From assembly GCF_012933465.1 (NCBI RefSeq), contig NZ_JABBND010000001.1, positions 434,001 to 498,000 of the forward strand: DNA of 64,000 bases, in the 5' to 3' direction. Position numbers and translations under genes: made by a program. The first letter of the stretch is position 1. Each line of letters opens with the position of its first letter. Below the pieces are notes generated by a model. The model had not been told where the DNA came from. It saw nothing but the letters and a program-made list of their open reading frames with translations, and ran no database searches. Origin of the DNA: Actinomycetospora sp. TBRC 11914 (GTDB lineage Bacteria > Actinomycetota > Actinomycetes > Mycobacteriales > Pseudonocardiaceae). Of this stretch, positions 7,796 through 15,849 are shown piece by piece.

Positions 7796-8610
7796 AGTGC
7801 CCGCCGTTCGAGTACCACCGGGCGACCTCGGTCGACGACGCCGTCGCCGCGCTCGCCGCCGCGGAGGACAGCAAGATCCTCGCCGGGGGCCAGAGCCTCG
7901 TGCCGGTGCTGGCCCTGCGCCTGGCCCGGCCCACCGTGCTCGTCGACGTCAACCGGATCCCCGGCCTCGACGGGCTGGACGTGCGCGACGGCGTGCTCCA
8001 CGCCGGCGCGCTCGTGCGCCACGCCGCGCTCGCCCGTCAGGCCCTCCACCCGCTCGCGGCGGCCGCCGCCGCGTCCATCGGGCACGCCGCGATCCGCAGC
8101 CGCGGCACCCTCGGGGGCAGCCTCGCCCACGCCGACCCGGCCGCGGAGCTGCCCGCGGTGCTGCGCGCCTGCGACGGGGCGGTGGTCGTCGCCGGGCCCG
8201 ACGGCACCCGTCGAGTCGGGGCCGACGCGCTGTTCGTCGGCGCGCTGCAGACCGACCTGGCCGAGCCCGAGATGATCACCGGTGTCGAGCTCGGGGTCCC
8301 CGACGCGTGGGGCTTCGCTGAGTTCGCCCGCCGCCACGGCGACTTCGCGGTGGTGTCCGTGGCCGCGGCCCGCTTCGGTGACCGGCTGCGGGTCGTCGTC
8401 GGCGGCGTCGCCGGGGTCCCGCACCTGCTCGAGACCTCCGCGCCGTCGGGCACCGGCGCGCTCGACGAGGTGGCGGGGGCGCTCGCCGACGACGTCGACC
8501 CGTCCTCCGACCTGCACGGCAGCGCCGGCCACCGCCGCGCCCTCACCCGCGAGCTGGCCCGCCGGGCGCTGGCGGACGTCATCACGGAACCGGCCCGGGA
8601 GCCCACATGA
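7792..8610 (+). CDS. molybdenum hydroxylase FAD-binding subunit (CoxM-like)
   Basis: 272 residues from GTG 7792 (4-nt overlap with the large subunit). FAD pyrophosphate-binding motifs of the CoxM/XdhB family are clear: KILAGGQSLVPVLALRLARP near residue 25-45 and IRSRGTLGGSLAHADPAAELP near residue 101-121. The subunit takes electrons from the 2Fe-2S protein and passes them to the final acceptor. It overlaps the small subunit gene by 4 nt. The C-terminal CO_deh_flav_C-like domain is short but present. Confidence 0.9.
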   Translation: MKCPPFEYHRATSVDDAVAALAAAEDSKILAGGQSLVPVLALRLARPTVLVDVNRIPGLDGLDVRDGVLHAGALVRHAALARQALHPLAAAAAASIGHAAIRSRGTLGGSLAHADPAAELPAVLRACDGAVVVAGPDGTRRVGADALFVGALQTDLAEPEMITGVELGVPDAWGFAEFARRHGDFAVVSVAAARFGDRLRVVVGGVAGVPHLLETSAPSGTGALDEVAGALADDVDPSSDLHGSAGHRRALTRELARRALADVITEPAREPT

Positions 8611-9095
8611 GGATCACCCTGACGGTCAACGGGGACCGGCACCGCCTCGACGTCGAGCCCCGGCGCACCCTGGCCGACGCGCTGCGCGAGGACCTCGGGC
8701 TCACCGGTACCCACCTCGGCTGCGAGCACGGCGTCTGCGGCGCCTGCACCGTGCTCCTCGACGGCGAGCCGGTGCGGGCCTGCCTGCTGTTCGCGGTGCA
8801 GGCCGACGGCTGCGGGGTCGACACCGTCGAGGGCCTCGCCACGCCCGACGGGACGCTGCACCCGCTGCAGGAGGCCTTCTCGGTGTGCCACGGGCTGCAG
8901 TGCGGCGCGTGCACCCCGGGGATGCTCATGACGGCGGCCCACCTGCTCGCCGTCGAGCCCTCCCCCGACCGGGAGCGCATCCGCGCCGAGATGGCGGGCA
9001 ACCTCTGCCGCTGCACCGGCTACGTGGGCATCGTCGACGCCGTCGCGAGCGCCGCCGGCGTGATGGCATGGAGGCCACGTGAGGATCACGACTGA
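8607..9095 (+). CDS. molybdenum hydroxylase 2Fe-2S subunit (CoxS-like)
   Basis: 162 residues, normal for the family. A plant-type ferredoxin domain has the cysteine set CEHGVCGACTVLLDG plus a following Cys (VRACLL); the C-terminal four-helix [2Fe-2S] domain carries CGACTPGM and CRCTGY. It relays electrons from the Mo site to FAD. With the two preceding genes it completes an L-M-S heterotrimer. The last 17 nt overlap the start of the alpha/beta hydrolase gene. Confidence 0.93.
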   Translation: MRITLTVNGDRHRLDVEPRRTLADALREDLGLTGTHLGCEHGVCGACTVLLDGEPVRACLLFAVQADGCGVDTVEGLATPDGTLHPLQEAFSVCHGLQCGACTPGMLMTAAHLLAVEPSPDRERIRAEMAGNLCRCTGYVGIVDAVASAAGVMAWRPREDHD

Positions 9096-9969
9096 CGACG
9101 GTGTCGGGCTCGCGGTGTACGACCACGGCGAGCCGGCGGGCGACGCGGTCGGCGCGGTCGGGGCGGTCGGGGCGGTCGGGGCGCCGGTCCTGTTCCTCCA
9201 CGAGTTCGGCGGCGACCACCGGTCGTGGGACCCGCAGGTCCGCCACCTGGCCCGGACCCGCCGCGTCGTCACCTACGACGCCCGCGGCTACCCGGACTCC
9301 GACGTCCCGACCCACCCCGCCGCCTACTCCCAGGAGCGCGCGGTGGCCGACGCCGTCGCGGTCCTGGATGCGCTGGGCATCGGGCGGGCGGTCGTCGTCG
9401 GGAACTCGATGGGCGGGTTCGCCACGCTGCACCTCGGGCTGCGCCACCCGGACCGGGCCGTGGCGCTCGTCGTCGCCGGGTGCGGCTACGGCGCCCACCC
9501 GGACCGCGCCGCCGCGTTCCGCGCCGACGCGCTCGCCCTCGCCGAGGCCTACGAGCGGGAGGGCTCCGAGGCCGTGGCGCAGGACTACGGGAACCGGCCC
9601 GCCCGGCAGCCGCTGCGGCGCCGCGACCCGGCCGCGCACGCCGAGCACCTGCGGATCCTCGCCGCCCACGACCCGGTGGGCGCCGCCCTGACGATGCGTG
9701 GGGTCCAGGCGTCGCGGCCCTCCCTCTACGACCTGCGCCACGACCTCGCGCGGATGACCGTCCCGACGCTGCTGCTCCTCGGCGACTCCGACCCCGAGGC
9801 GCTCGACGCCACGCTCATGCTGCACGCGACGCTGCCCGACGCCGGGCTCGCGGTGCTCCCCCGCGCCGGGCACCTGACCAACCTCGAGCTGCCGGAGGTC
9901 GTCACGGCCCTGATCGAGGAGTTCGTCGCCGGGGTCGACACGCCTGCAGCCCGGGGCACCCGCGCGTAG
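9079..9969 (+). CDS. alpha/beta hydrolase
   Basis: 296 residues from GTG 9079. The alpha/beta-hydrolase core is complete: oxyanion region LFLHEFGGDHRSW, nucleophile elbow VVGNSMGG (Ser near residue 111), acid in LLLGDSDPEA, and His in PRAGHLTNLE. Similar proteins act as ring-cleavage-product hydrolases, enol-lactonases or esterases. It is the last gene of the TetR-controlled operon, so hydrolysis of a pathway intermediate is likely; the substrate is unknown. Near the N-terminus [12 protein letters not shown] is encoded by a short GGGGCGGTC-type tandem repeat (about 9150-9180), perhaps a slippage-prone insertion in a surface loop. Confidence 0.88.
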   Translation: MRITTDDGVGLAVYDHGEPAGDAVGAVGAVGAVGAPVLFLHEFGGDHRSWDPQVRHLARTRRVVTYDARGYPDSDVPTHPAAYSQERAVADAVAVLDALGIGRAVVVGNSMGGFATLHLGLRHPDRAVALVVAGCGYGAHPDRAAAFRADALALAEAYEREGSEAVAQDYGNRPARQPLRRRDPAAHAEHLRILAAHDPVGAALTMRGVQASRPSLYDLRHDLARMTVPTLLLLGDSDPEALDATLMLHATLPDAGLAVLPRAGHLTNLELPEVVTALIEEFVAGVDTPAARGTRA

Positions 9970-9978
9970 TCTCGCCCC

Positions 9979-10989
9979 GTGAGCGTCAAGATCGGGTACA
10001 AGGCGTCCGCCGAGCAGTTCGGCCCGCGCGATCTGGTCGAGTTCTCCGTGCTGGCCGAGCAGGTCGGCCTCGACAGCGCCTGGGTCTCGGACCACTTCCT
10101 GCCCTGGCGCCACGAGGGCGGCCACGCCCCCTCGGCGCTGGCCTGGCTCGCCGCGGTCGGGGAGCGCACCTCGCGGATGCAGCTGGGCACCAGCGTGCTC
10201 ACCCCGACGTTCCGCTACAACCCCGCCGTCATCGCGCAGACGTTCGCGACGATGGCGCTGCTCACCGAGGGCCGGGTGATCCTCGGGATCGGGACCGGTG
10301 AGGCGCTCAACGAGGTCGCGGTGTCGGGCCGGGAATGGCCGGACTTCAAGGAGCGGTTCGCGCGGCTGCGCGAATCCGTGCGACTGATCCGGCAATTGTG
10401 GACCGAGGATTCCGTCAGTTTCGAGGGCGAGTACTACACGACGGTCGACGCCTCCATCTACGACCGCCCGGACACTCCGGTGCCGATCTACGTCGCGGCC
10501 GGCGGACCGCAGATGGCGCGGTACGCGGGCCGGGCCGGTGACGGGATGATCTGCACGTCGGGCAAGGGCATGGAGCTCTACACCGACAAGCTCATGCCCG
10601 CCCTCGCCGAGGGTCGCGAGAAGGCCGGGACCCCCGGCGTCGAGGGCGTCGACCGCACCATCGAGATCAAGATCTCCTACGACCGCGACGCCGACCGCGC
10701 CCTGGAGAACACCCGGTTCTGGGCGCCGCTGTCGCTGACCGCCGAGCAGAAGCAGTCGGTCACCACCGCCACCGAGATGGAGAAGCTGGCCGACGAGCTG
10801 CCCATCGAGCAGATCGCGCAGCGCTGGATCGTCACCTCGGACCCCGACGATGCGGTCGAGCAGGTCCGGCCCTACGTCGAGGCCGGCCTCGACCACCTCG
10901 TGCTCCACGGCCCGGGATCGGACCAACGACGCTTCCTCGAGCAGGTGGGCGAGGACCTCGTCCCCCGTCTGCGCGGTCTCTCGACCTGA
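9979..10989 (+). CDS. fgd: F420-dependent glucose-6-phosphate dehydrogenase
   Basis: 336 residues. Long stretches agree with mycobacterial Fgd1 as I recall it: [11 protein letters not shown] at the N-terminus, [16 protein letters not shown] (around 37), [18 protein letters not shown] (around 71), [10 protein letters not shown] (around 105), [17 protein letters not shown], and [15 protein letters not shown] near the C-terminus. It oxidises glucose-6-phosphate to 6-phosphogluconolactone while reducing cofactor F420, supplying F420H2 to deazaflavin-dependent reductases, one of which is encoded at 20923-21384. GTG 9979 begins 10 nt after the hydrolase stop, so it may be co-transcribed. A related F420-dependent LLM-class enzyme cannot be formally excluded, but conservation is strong. 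Confidence 0.9.
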   Translation: MSVKIGYKASAEQFGPRDLVEFSVLAEQVGLDSAWVSDHFLPWRHEGGHAPSALAWLAAVGERTSRMQLGTSVLTPTFRYNPAVIAQTFATMALLTEGRVILGIGTGEALNEVAVSGREWPDFKERFARLRESVRLIRQLWTEDSVSFEGEYYTTVDASIYDRPDTPVPIYVAAGGPQMARYAGRAGDGMICTSGKGMELYTDKLMPALAEGREKAGTPGVEGVDRTIEIKISYDRDADRALENTRFWAPLSLTAEQKQSVTTATEMEKLADELPIEQIAQRWIVTSDPDDAVEQVRPYVEAGLDHLVLHGPGSDQRRFLEQVGEDLVPRLRGLST

Positions 10990-11150
10990 TCACGAAAATC
11001 GTGGTGCGCACCGTGACGTGATCCGGTGTCACGGATATCGGGAGACGGCCCCGAGAGGGGCGGCGGGCGGGCATCGCTACGGTGTCGCGCACGTTCGGCG
11101 TCGTCGCCGGGTGTTGCGTTGCCGCTGTCCGACTCTCGGGGGGAAACACC

Positions 11151-12665
11151 GTGGCCGCTTCGTCGACAGTTCCTGCGGACCCCCGGCTCGCGCCGGTCGA
11201 CCTCGTCTGCCCGGAGTGCCGGGAGACCCTCGCCTTCGAGGCCTCCCGCACCCAGCCGCTCGCCGACGGCGTCTTCGGGGTCCTGTCCTGCCCGTGCAGC
11301 GACTACCCGGTGGTCGACGGCATCCCGGTGATCCGGCGCGGCCGGGTCGACGTCCAGGACCACATGACGAGCCGCGCCGAGGTCGACGGCCCGACGGTGG
11401 AGCACCTCGTCGACCTCGTCCGCGGCGACGACCCGCTCGAGGCCCTCGTCGCCCTCCTCGCCTTCCCGCCGCCCACGCCGATGAACCTCGGGGCGCGCCC
11501 GGGCATCCGGCTCCCCTTCACCCGGGGACCGTGGCCCCACCTGGCGCACGAGGCGCGGCGCGGCGAGGTCCGCGCGCTGCTCGGCGAGCTGGACACGCTG
11601 ACCGCCCAGGACTGGATGGAGCTCTGCTACAACCGCTCCTCCGACCGGATCAGCGGCGAGCTCTTCCCGTACTTCTTCATCCGCTTCGGGCAGCCGCGCT
11701 TCCTGTCCTCGATCGCGTTCCTGCGGGCGCTGCCCCGCGACGGCGGGCCGATCCTGGACATGGCCTGCGGCTTCGGGCACATCATGTACCACCTCGCCGA
11801 GCGCGAGCACCCGATCACGTCGGTCGGTCTGGACCGGAACTTCTTCCAGCTCTGGGTCGGCCGCCGCTACGTCGCCCCCGGCCAGAGCTGGGTGTGCGCG
11901 GACCGGCTGGAGTCGATGCCCTTCGCCGACGACGCGTTCTCGGCCTCGGTGTGCACCGACGCGTTCCACCTCTTCCCGGTCCAGCAGCAGGCGATGGACG
12001 AGCTGCGGCGCATCGCGCGGGCGGACACCGTGCTGCTCGACCGGGTCGGCAACGCCGAGCTGGAGCCGCACGACACCGACGCCGAGCGCGACCCGGCCGG
12101 CTACGTCGACCTGGTCCGCGGCGCGCCGTGGCGCCTGACCTGCGAGGACGAGCTCTTCGCGGACTACCGGGCCGGCCACGGCGTGCAGCTCGCGACGCCG
12201 CGCCCGCCGGAGGACTTCACGGGCCGCAAGTGGCTCTCGCTGATCTCCAGCCGCGACGAGTCGCTCTTCGTGGACCACGGATCCTTCGACACCCCGCCCC
12301 ACGGCGCCGGGGCGCTGCGCATCAACCCGATCTACCGCGTCGAGCGCGACGCGACGGGCGACCGCGTCCACCTGCGCTTCGAGTTCCCCTCCACCTGGTA
12401 CGCCTTCGAGAACTCGATGATGATCAGCTACACCTCGGCCGGCGAGTGGCTGGACGCCACGACCTTCGACGCGCTCTGCGAGGGCCTCGCGACCGACCGG
12501 ACGCCGCACTTCCTGGACCGGTTCGTCGTCCTCGGCATGCCGCCGCGCTACGCCCGCCGCCCCGGCACCCCGCCGCGGTTCGGCTCGGTCGGGGCGGGTC
12601 TGCGCCACGGTGCCCGGGAGCGGCTCGCGTCGGCCGCCCGCCTCGTGGGCGCCGGGCGCTCCTGA
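11151..12665 (+). CDS. Trm112-like zinc finger / SAM methyltransferase fusion
   Basis: 504 residues from GTG 11151, preceded by GGGGGGAAACACC; the frame extends upstream to 11082 but without a better ribosome site. The N-terminal 55 residues form a Trm112-like domain with CPEC (Cys20, Cys23) and [16 protein letters not shown] (Cys47, Cys49). A class I methyltransferase domain follows, with motif [19 protein letters not shown] at about residue 200 and an Asp-containing motif II (GLDRNFF). The C-terminal 150 residues include a conserved-looking [20 protein letters not shown] segment of unknown role. A small-molecule, natural-product or lipid methyltransferase is likely; the substrate is unknown. 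The kinase gene follows after 13 nt. Confidence 0.75.
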   Translation: MAASSTVPADPRLAPVDLVCPECRETLAFEASRTQPLADGVFGVLSCPCSDYPVVDGIPVIRRGRVDVQDHMTSRAEVDGPTVEHLVDLVRGDDPLEALVALLAFPPPTPMNLGARPGIRLPFTRGPWPHLAHEARRGEVRALLGELDTLTAQDWMELCYNRSSDRISGELFPYFFIRFGQPRFLSSIAFLRALPRDGGPILDMACGFGHIMYHLAEREHPITSVGLDRNFFQLWVGRRYVAPGQSWVCADRLESMPFADDAFSASVCTDAFHLFPVQQQAMDELRRIARADTVLLDRVGNAELEPHDTDAERDPAGYVDLVRGAPWRLTCEDELFADYRAGHGVQLATPRPPEDFTGRKWLSLISSRDESLFVDHGSFDTPPHGAGALRINPIYRVERDATGDRVHLRFEFPSTWYAFENSMMISYTSAGEWLDATTFDALCEGLATDRTPHFLDRFVVLGMPPRYARRPGTPPRFGSVGAGLRHGARERLASAARLVGAGRS

Positions 12666-12678
12666 GCGGGACGCGCCG

Positions 12679-13290
12679 GTGACCGGGGCCCCCACGTCCG
12701 CGCCCGGTGCGGACGTGTGGGTCGTGGCCGGCGCGCCCGGGGCGGGCAAGAGCACCGTCGCCGACCGCCTGACCGCACTGCTCGACCCGGTCCCCGCGCT
12801 GCTCGACAAGGACACCCTCTACGGCGGCTTCGTCGCCGCCACGCTCGCCGCCGCGGGCCGGCCCGACGGCGAGCGGGAGGGCCCCTGGTACGACGAGCAC
12901 GTCAAGGTCCACGAGTACGACGGCCTCACCGCGGCCGCCCGGCAGATCCGGTCCCGCGGCTGCCCGGTCCTGCTCGTCGGGCCGTTCACCGGCCGCATCC
13001 GCGACCGCGCGGCGTGGGACCGGTGGGTCGCCGAGCTCGGGGGCGACCCGGTGCGGCTCGTCTGGGTCGGCTGCGCCGCCCCGACGCTGCGCCGCCGCCT
13101 CGAGGAGCGCGGGCTCGAGCGCGACGCCGGGAAGCTCGCCGCCTTCGACGCGTTCGTCGCGCGCATGCGGCCCGCGGAGCCGCCCGAGGCGCCGCACACC
13201 GCCGTCGACAACGGCCGGGACGGCCCGGCCGGTGCGGCCGCGGTCGACGCGGCGCTGCGGCGCGCGGTCGCGGCGGCGACGGGACCCTGA
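12679..13290 (+). CDS. P-loop kinase / AAA ATPase-like protein
   Basis: 203 residues from GTG 12679. A Walker A motif GAPGAGKST lies at residues 18-26, preceded by the hydrophobic strand DVWVVA; a later strand [14 protein letters not shown] and the Arg-rich [13 protein letters not shown] lid are typical of small gluconate/zeta-toxin-like P-loop kinases. [12 protein letters not shown] after the first strand probably binds the phosphoryl acceptor. It could phosphorylate a small molecule or nucleotide. It is placed directly after the methyltransferase gene, probably co-transcribed. No antitoxin-like partner is adjacent. Confidence 0.7.
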   Translation: MTGAPTSAPGADVWVVAGAPGAGKSTVADRLTALLDPVPALLDKDTLYGGFVAATLAAAGRPDGEREGPWYDEHVKVHEYDGLTAAARQIRSRGCPVLLVGPFTGRIRDRAAWDRWVAELGGDPVRLVWVGCAAPTLRRRLEERGLERDAGKLAAFDAFVARMRPAEPPEAPHTAVDNGRDGPAGAAAVDAALRRAVAAATGP

Positions 13291-13454
13291 CGACCTCGAT
13301 CCCGCCCTGACGACCTCGATCGGTGGGGCTGACCGGCCGCCCGCGACCGGTGCCCGCTCCGCCTCCGGACGGCTACGGTGTGGCGACCGCCGTCTCGGGC
13401 CGGCGGGGTGTACACCACCGCCGCTCCGCCCGGGTCGGAAGGTGGTGGTCGCCG

Positions 13455-14303
13455 GTGTGGTGGGGCGTCCTCGTCGCGCTCGTCGGCGCGGTGTGCTCCG
13501 GGAACGCGGCGGTCATGCAGGCCCTCGCCGCCCGGGCCGTCCCCGACGCCGGGCGGGGCGTGCACGTCCACCTGCTCTTCCACCTGGTCCGGCAGTGGCG
13601 CTTCTGGGTCGGCCTCGGGCTCGACCTCGCGAGCTTCGCCGCCACCTTCGCCGCGCTGCGCGTCAGCCCGGTGTTCCTCGTCCAGGCCGCCACCTCGGCC
13701 AACCTCGCGGTCACCGCGCTGGTCGCCCGGCGGGTGCTGGGCACCCACCTCGGGCGGGCGGAGAAGGTCGCGGTGGTCGCGGTGTGCGCCGGGCTGGTGC
13801 TGCTGGGCCTGTTCTCCGGGCGCCAGGGCCCCTCGCACGGGGACACGCTGCTGCACGTCCTCATGCTGGTCGCGGTCGGGGTGCTCGCGGTGGCGGGCGT
13901 CGTCGCCGGGCGGCTCCCCCGCCACACCGCCGGCGCGGCGCTGGGCCTGCTCGCCGGCTGCGGCTTCGGGCTGACGAGCCTGGCCAGCCGGGTGATCGAC
14001 CCGTCGTCGGTCGGCGCGCTCGCCACCGACCCCGCCACCTACGTGCTGCCCACGGCGGGCTTCCTCGCGTTCCTCTTCTACGCGACGGCGCTGCAGCGCG
14101 AGTCGGTGACGGCGGCGACCGCGGGCACCGTCGTCGGGCAGACGCTGTTCCCGGGGCTCATCGGGCTGCTGGTGCTCGGTGACCAGGTCAGCTCCGGCGC
14201 GCTGGCGCTCGTCGGGTTCGTCGTGACGATCGTCGGGGCCCTCACGCTCGCGCGGTTCGGGGACGTCTCGGAGGACACCGCGACGGTCGAGCCGGTCCGC
14301 TGA
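13455..14303 (+). CDS. multi-spanning membrane protein, DMT/NIPA-like
   Basis: About 282 residues from GTG 13455, with GGAAGG 11 nt upstream; a longer frame begins at 13323 but its first 44 residues are Arg/Pro-rich and unlike a signal. About nine hydrophobic helices are visible, starting VWWGVLVALVGAVCSGNAAV and later VAVVAVCAGLVLLGLFSG, VLMLVAVGVLAVAGVVAG and LALVGFVVTIVGALTLARF. The two-half layout with small-residue-rich helices resembles DMT-superfamily (EamA, NIPA) transporters. Substrate unknown. Confidence 0.65.
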   Translation: MWWGVLVALVGAVCSGNAAVMQALAARAVPDAGRGVHVHLLFHLVRQWRFWVGLGLDLASFAATFAALRVSPVFLVQAATSANLAVTALVARRVLGTHLGRAEKVAVVAVCAGLVLLGLFSGRQGPSHGDTLLHVLMLVAVGVLAVAGVVAGRLPRHTAGAALGLLAGCGFGLTSLASRVIDPSSVGALATDPATYVLPTAGFLAFLFYATALQRESVTAATAGTVVGQTLFPGLIGLLVLGDQVSSGALALVGFVVTIVGALTLARFGDVSEDTATVEPVR

Positions 14304-14355
14304 GGGCCGCCCGCCGCCGTCGGCTCCCGTCAGCGGTCGTCGTCAGCGCTGGTCG

Positions 14356-14478
14356 TCAGCGCTCGTCGTCCGGCGTGGGGTCGGCGGCCTCGCGGTCGTC
14401 GTCCGGATCCTGGTCCGCGGGAACGGTGTCCAGCGGGCGGTCGTCGGGGTCCTCGTCGCTGGTGCCCGGGCTCGTCAT
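14356..14478 (-). CDS. small acidic protein, 40 residues
   Basis: A short frame with an excellent ribosome site: GAGGAGG lies 5 nt upstream of ATG 14478. The product begins MTSPGTSDEDPDDRPLDTVP and ends TPDDER; about one third of residues are Asp or Glu, with almost no hydrophobics, so it is predicted disordered. No known family recognised. It is convergent with the membrane-protein gene and divergent from 14649. Confidence rests on the Shine-Dalgarno only. Confidence 0.45.
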   Translation of the reverse strand: MTSPGTSDEDPDDRPLDTVPADQDPDDDREAADPTPDDER

Positions 14479-14648
14479 CACGACCTCCTCGTCGACGGTG
14501 CCCCGGGGTGACCGGTGGACCCGGCGCCCGAACCCCCCGGTGCCGCGCGGCGCGGGCGACCCGGGTGGAGCGCCGTCCCCTCGGTTTTTCCGACACTGTT
14601 CCCGTCGTGGTCACGGATGGGTGCCCCGAGCGCGCCCGCCCGGCCGTG

Positions 14649-15035
14649 ATGGGCCAGGATCACCCCGTGACGTTCGACGACCCGGCCGTCGCCCAGGCCC
14701 GCACCGCGACCGACGCCCTCCGCGAGCTCGAACGCTCGGGCGGGCACCTCCTCGCCGACCCGGCGGTCCGCCGCCGATGGGGCGTCGACCTGCTCGAGGA
14801 GCTGGCCCAGCTCGCGAGCGCGCTGGCCGAGGCCGTCGAGGTCGCCAGCGGGAGCGCCGGCCCGGACATCAGCGACCCGGCCTTCGAGCTCGCCGAGGCC
14901 ATCCGGCGGCGTCGTGACTCCCTGGACGCGCTCGACCGGGTCACCCCGGCCCTGCCCGCCGTCGGGAACGACGAGGGCCGTGGCTCCCCCGGCCCGAAGC
15001 ACCGCGCGCACCGCCACCTGCGCCCCGTGCGCTGA
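14649..15035 (+). CDS. hypothetical protein, helical
   Basis: 128 residues from ATG 14649, or 122 from GTG 14667 (MTFDDPAVAQARTATDAL). Two to three amphipathic helices are evident: ALRELERSGGHLLADPAV, LLEELAQLASALAEAVEVAS and ELAEAIRRRRDSLDALDR; the tail is basic and disordered. The composition differs from shadow frames, and the acidic/hydrophobic heptad-like pattern supports coding. I recognise no family. Confidence 0.5.
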   Translation: MGQDHPVTFDDPAVAQARTATDALRELERSGGHLLADPAVRRRWGVDLLEELAQLASALAEAVEVASGSAGPDISDPAFELAEAIRRRRDSLDALDRVTPALPAVGNDEGRGSPGPKHRAHRHLRPVR

Positions 15036-15121
15036 ACGGCCCGTGGGCGGGGCGCCGGACCTGACCGACCCCGCTGTCCGCCGCCATTGCTCCCGCGGTG
15101 CCCGTCGGCGGCGGTGCCGGG

Positions 15122-15583
15122 CTACCGGGCCCTGACCTGGATGACAGCTTCGATCTCGACGGCGATCCCGATGGGGAGCTCGGCCATGCCGACCGCCGAC
15201 CGGGCTCCCCGGCCCCGCTCTCCGAGGACCTCGACGAGCACGTCGGAACAGCCGTCGATGACCTGGGGAGTCGCGGTGAACCCCGGCGCGCAGTTGACCA
15301 TGCCGAACAGCTTCACCACCCGCTCGACCCGGTCGAGGTCGCCCAGCTCGGCCTGCATCGTGGCCAGCAGTTGAAGCCCCGTCAGGCGGGCCGCGGACTG
15401 CGCGGCAGCCAGGTCCAGGCCGCCCGGGCCGATCTTGCCCAGGACCCAACCGCCCTCGGGCAACGCGGGCCCCGCGCCGGAGAGGAACAGCAGGTCCCCC
15501 ACGCGCACGGCCGGGACATAGTTGCCCTGGGGCGGCCGCGGTGCCGGCAGCGGATCGCCGGTGTGCCATGCCTCCACAACCAT
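15122..15583 (-). CDS. RidA/YjgF family protein
   Basis: 153 residues from ATG 15583, with GGAGAGG just upstream. Family features: PQGNYVPAVRVGDLLFLSG at the N-terminus, the AAAQSAARLTGLQLLATMQAELGDLDRVERVVKL helix-strand unit, and the C-terminal RSAVGMAELPIGIAVEIEAVI with the usual R...E...P...V...E order. RidA proteins hydrolyse reactive enamine/imine intermediates; this belongs to the longer, bacteria-wide paralogue group often annotated only as RidA family. The Arg of ARSAVG matches the position that binds the substrate carboxylate in active members. It faces the glycine-rich protein gene with about 260 bp between. Confidence 0.85.
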   Translation of the reverse strand: MVVEAWHTGDPLPAPRPPQGNYVPAVRVGDLLFLSGAGPALPEGGWVLGKIGPGGLDLAAAQSAARLTGLQLLATMQAELGDLDRVERVVKLFGMVNCAPGFTATPQVIDGCSDVLVEVLGERGRGARSAVGMAELPIGIAVEIEAVIQVRAR

Positions 15584-15849
15584 CACCCTCTCCACGTCGA
15601 ACCCGCCGCGACGCGCTGCGGCGGAGCGATTCCCGGATCGATCCGGGACCCGCTCACCTGGTCACGGTTGCTTGATGCGGCATCAGCCGATGCTGGGGCC
15701 GCGACTGACGGTACTGCCGCTGCTAGCGACGACCGTCGGGCCCGGCTCGCGTCCGGTCTGCGCGAGCAACTGCACCGAGCGGCTGCGACCGAGAACACCA
15801 GGGTCGACGCCAGGTGCGGTGGTGACGGGGTGGTCGTGGCGGGCTGCGG

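Noticed and set aside
5447-9095. CO dehydrogenase (coxLMS)
   Set aside because: Subunit architecture is alike, but the large subunit lacks the form I CO dehydrogenase loop VAYRCSFR; no coxDEF-type accessory genes are nearby.
9150-9180. GGGGCGGTC tandem repeat in the alpha/beta hydrolase gene as a phase-variable switch
   Set aside because: The unit is a multiple of three, so copy changes only add or remove Gly-Ala-Val and would not switch the frame.
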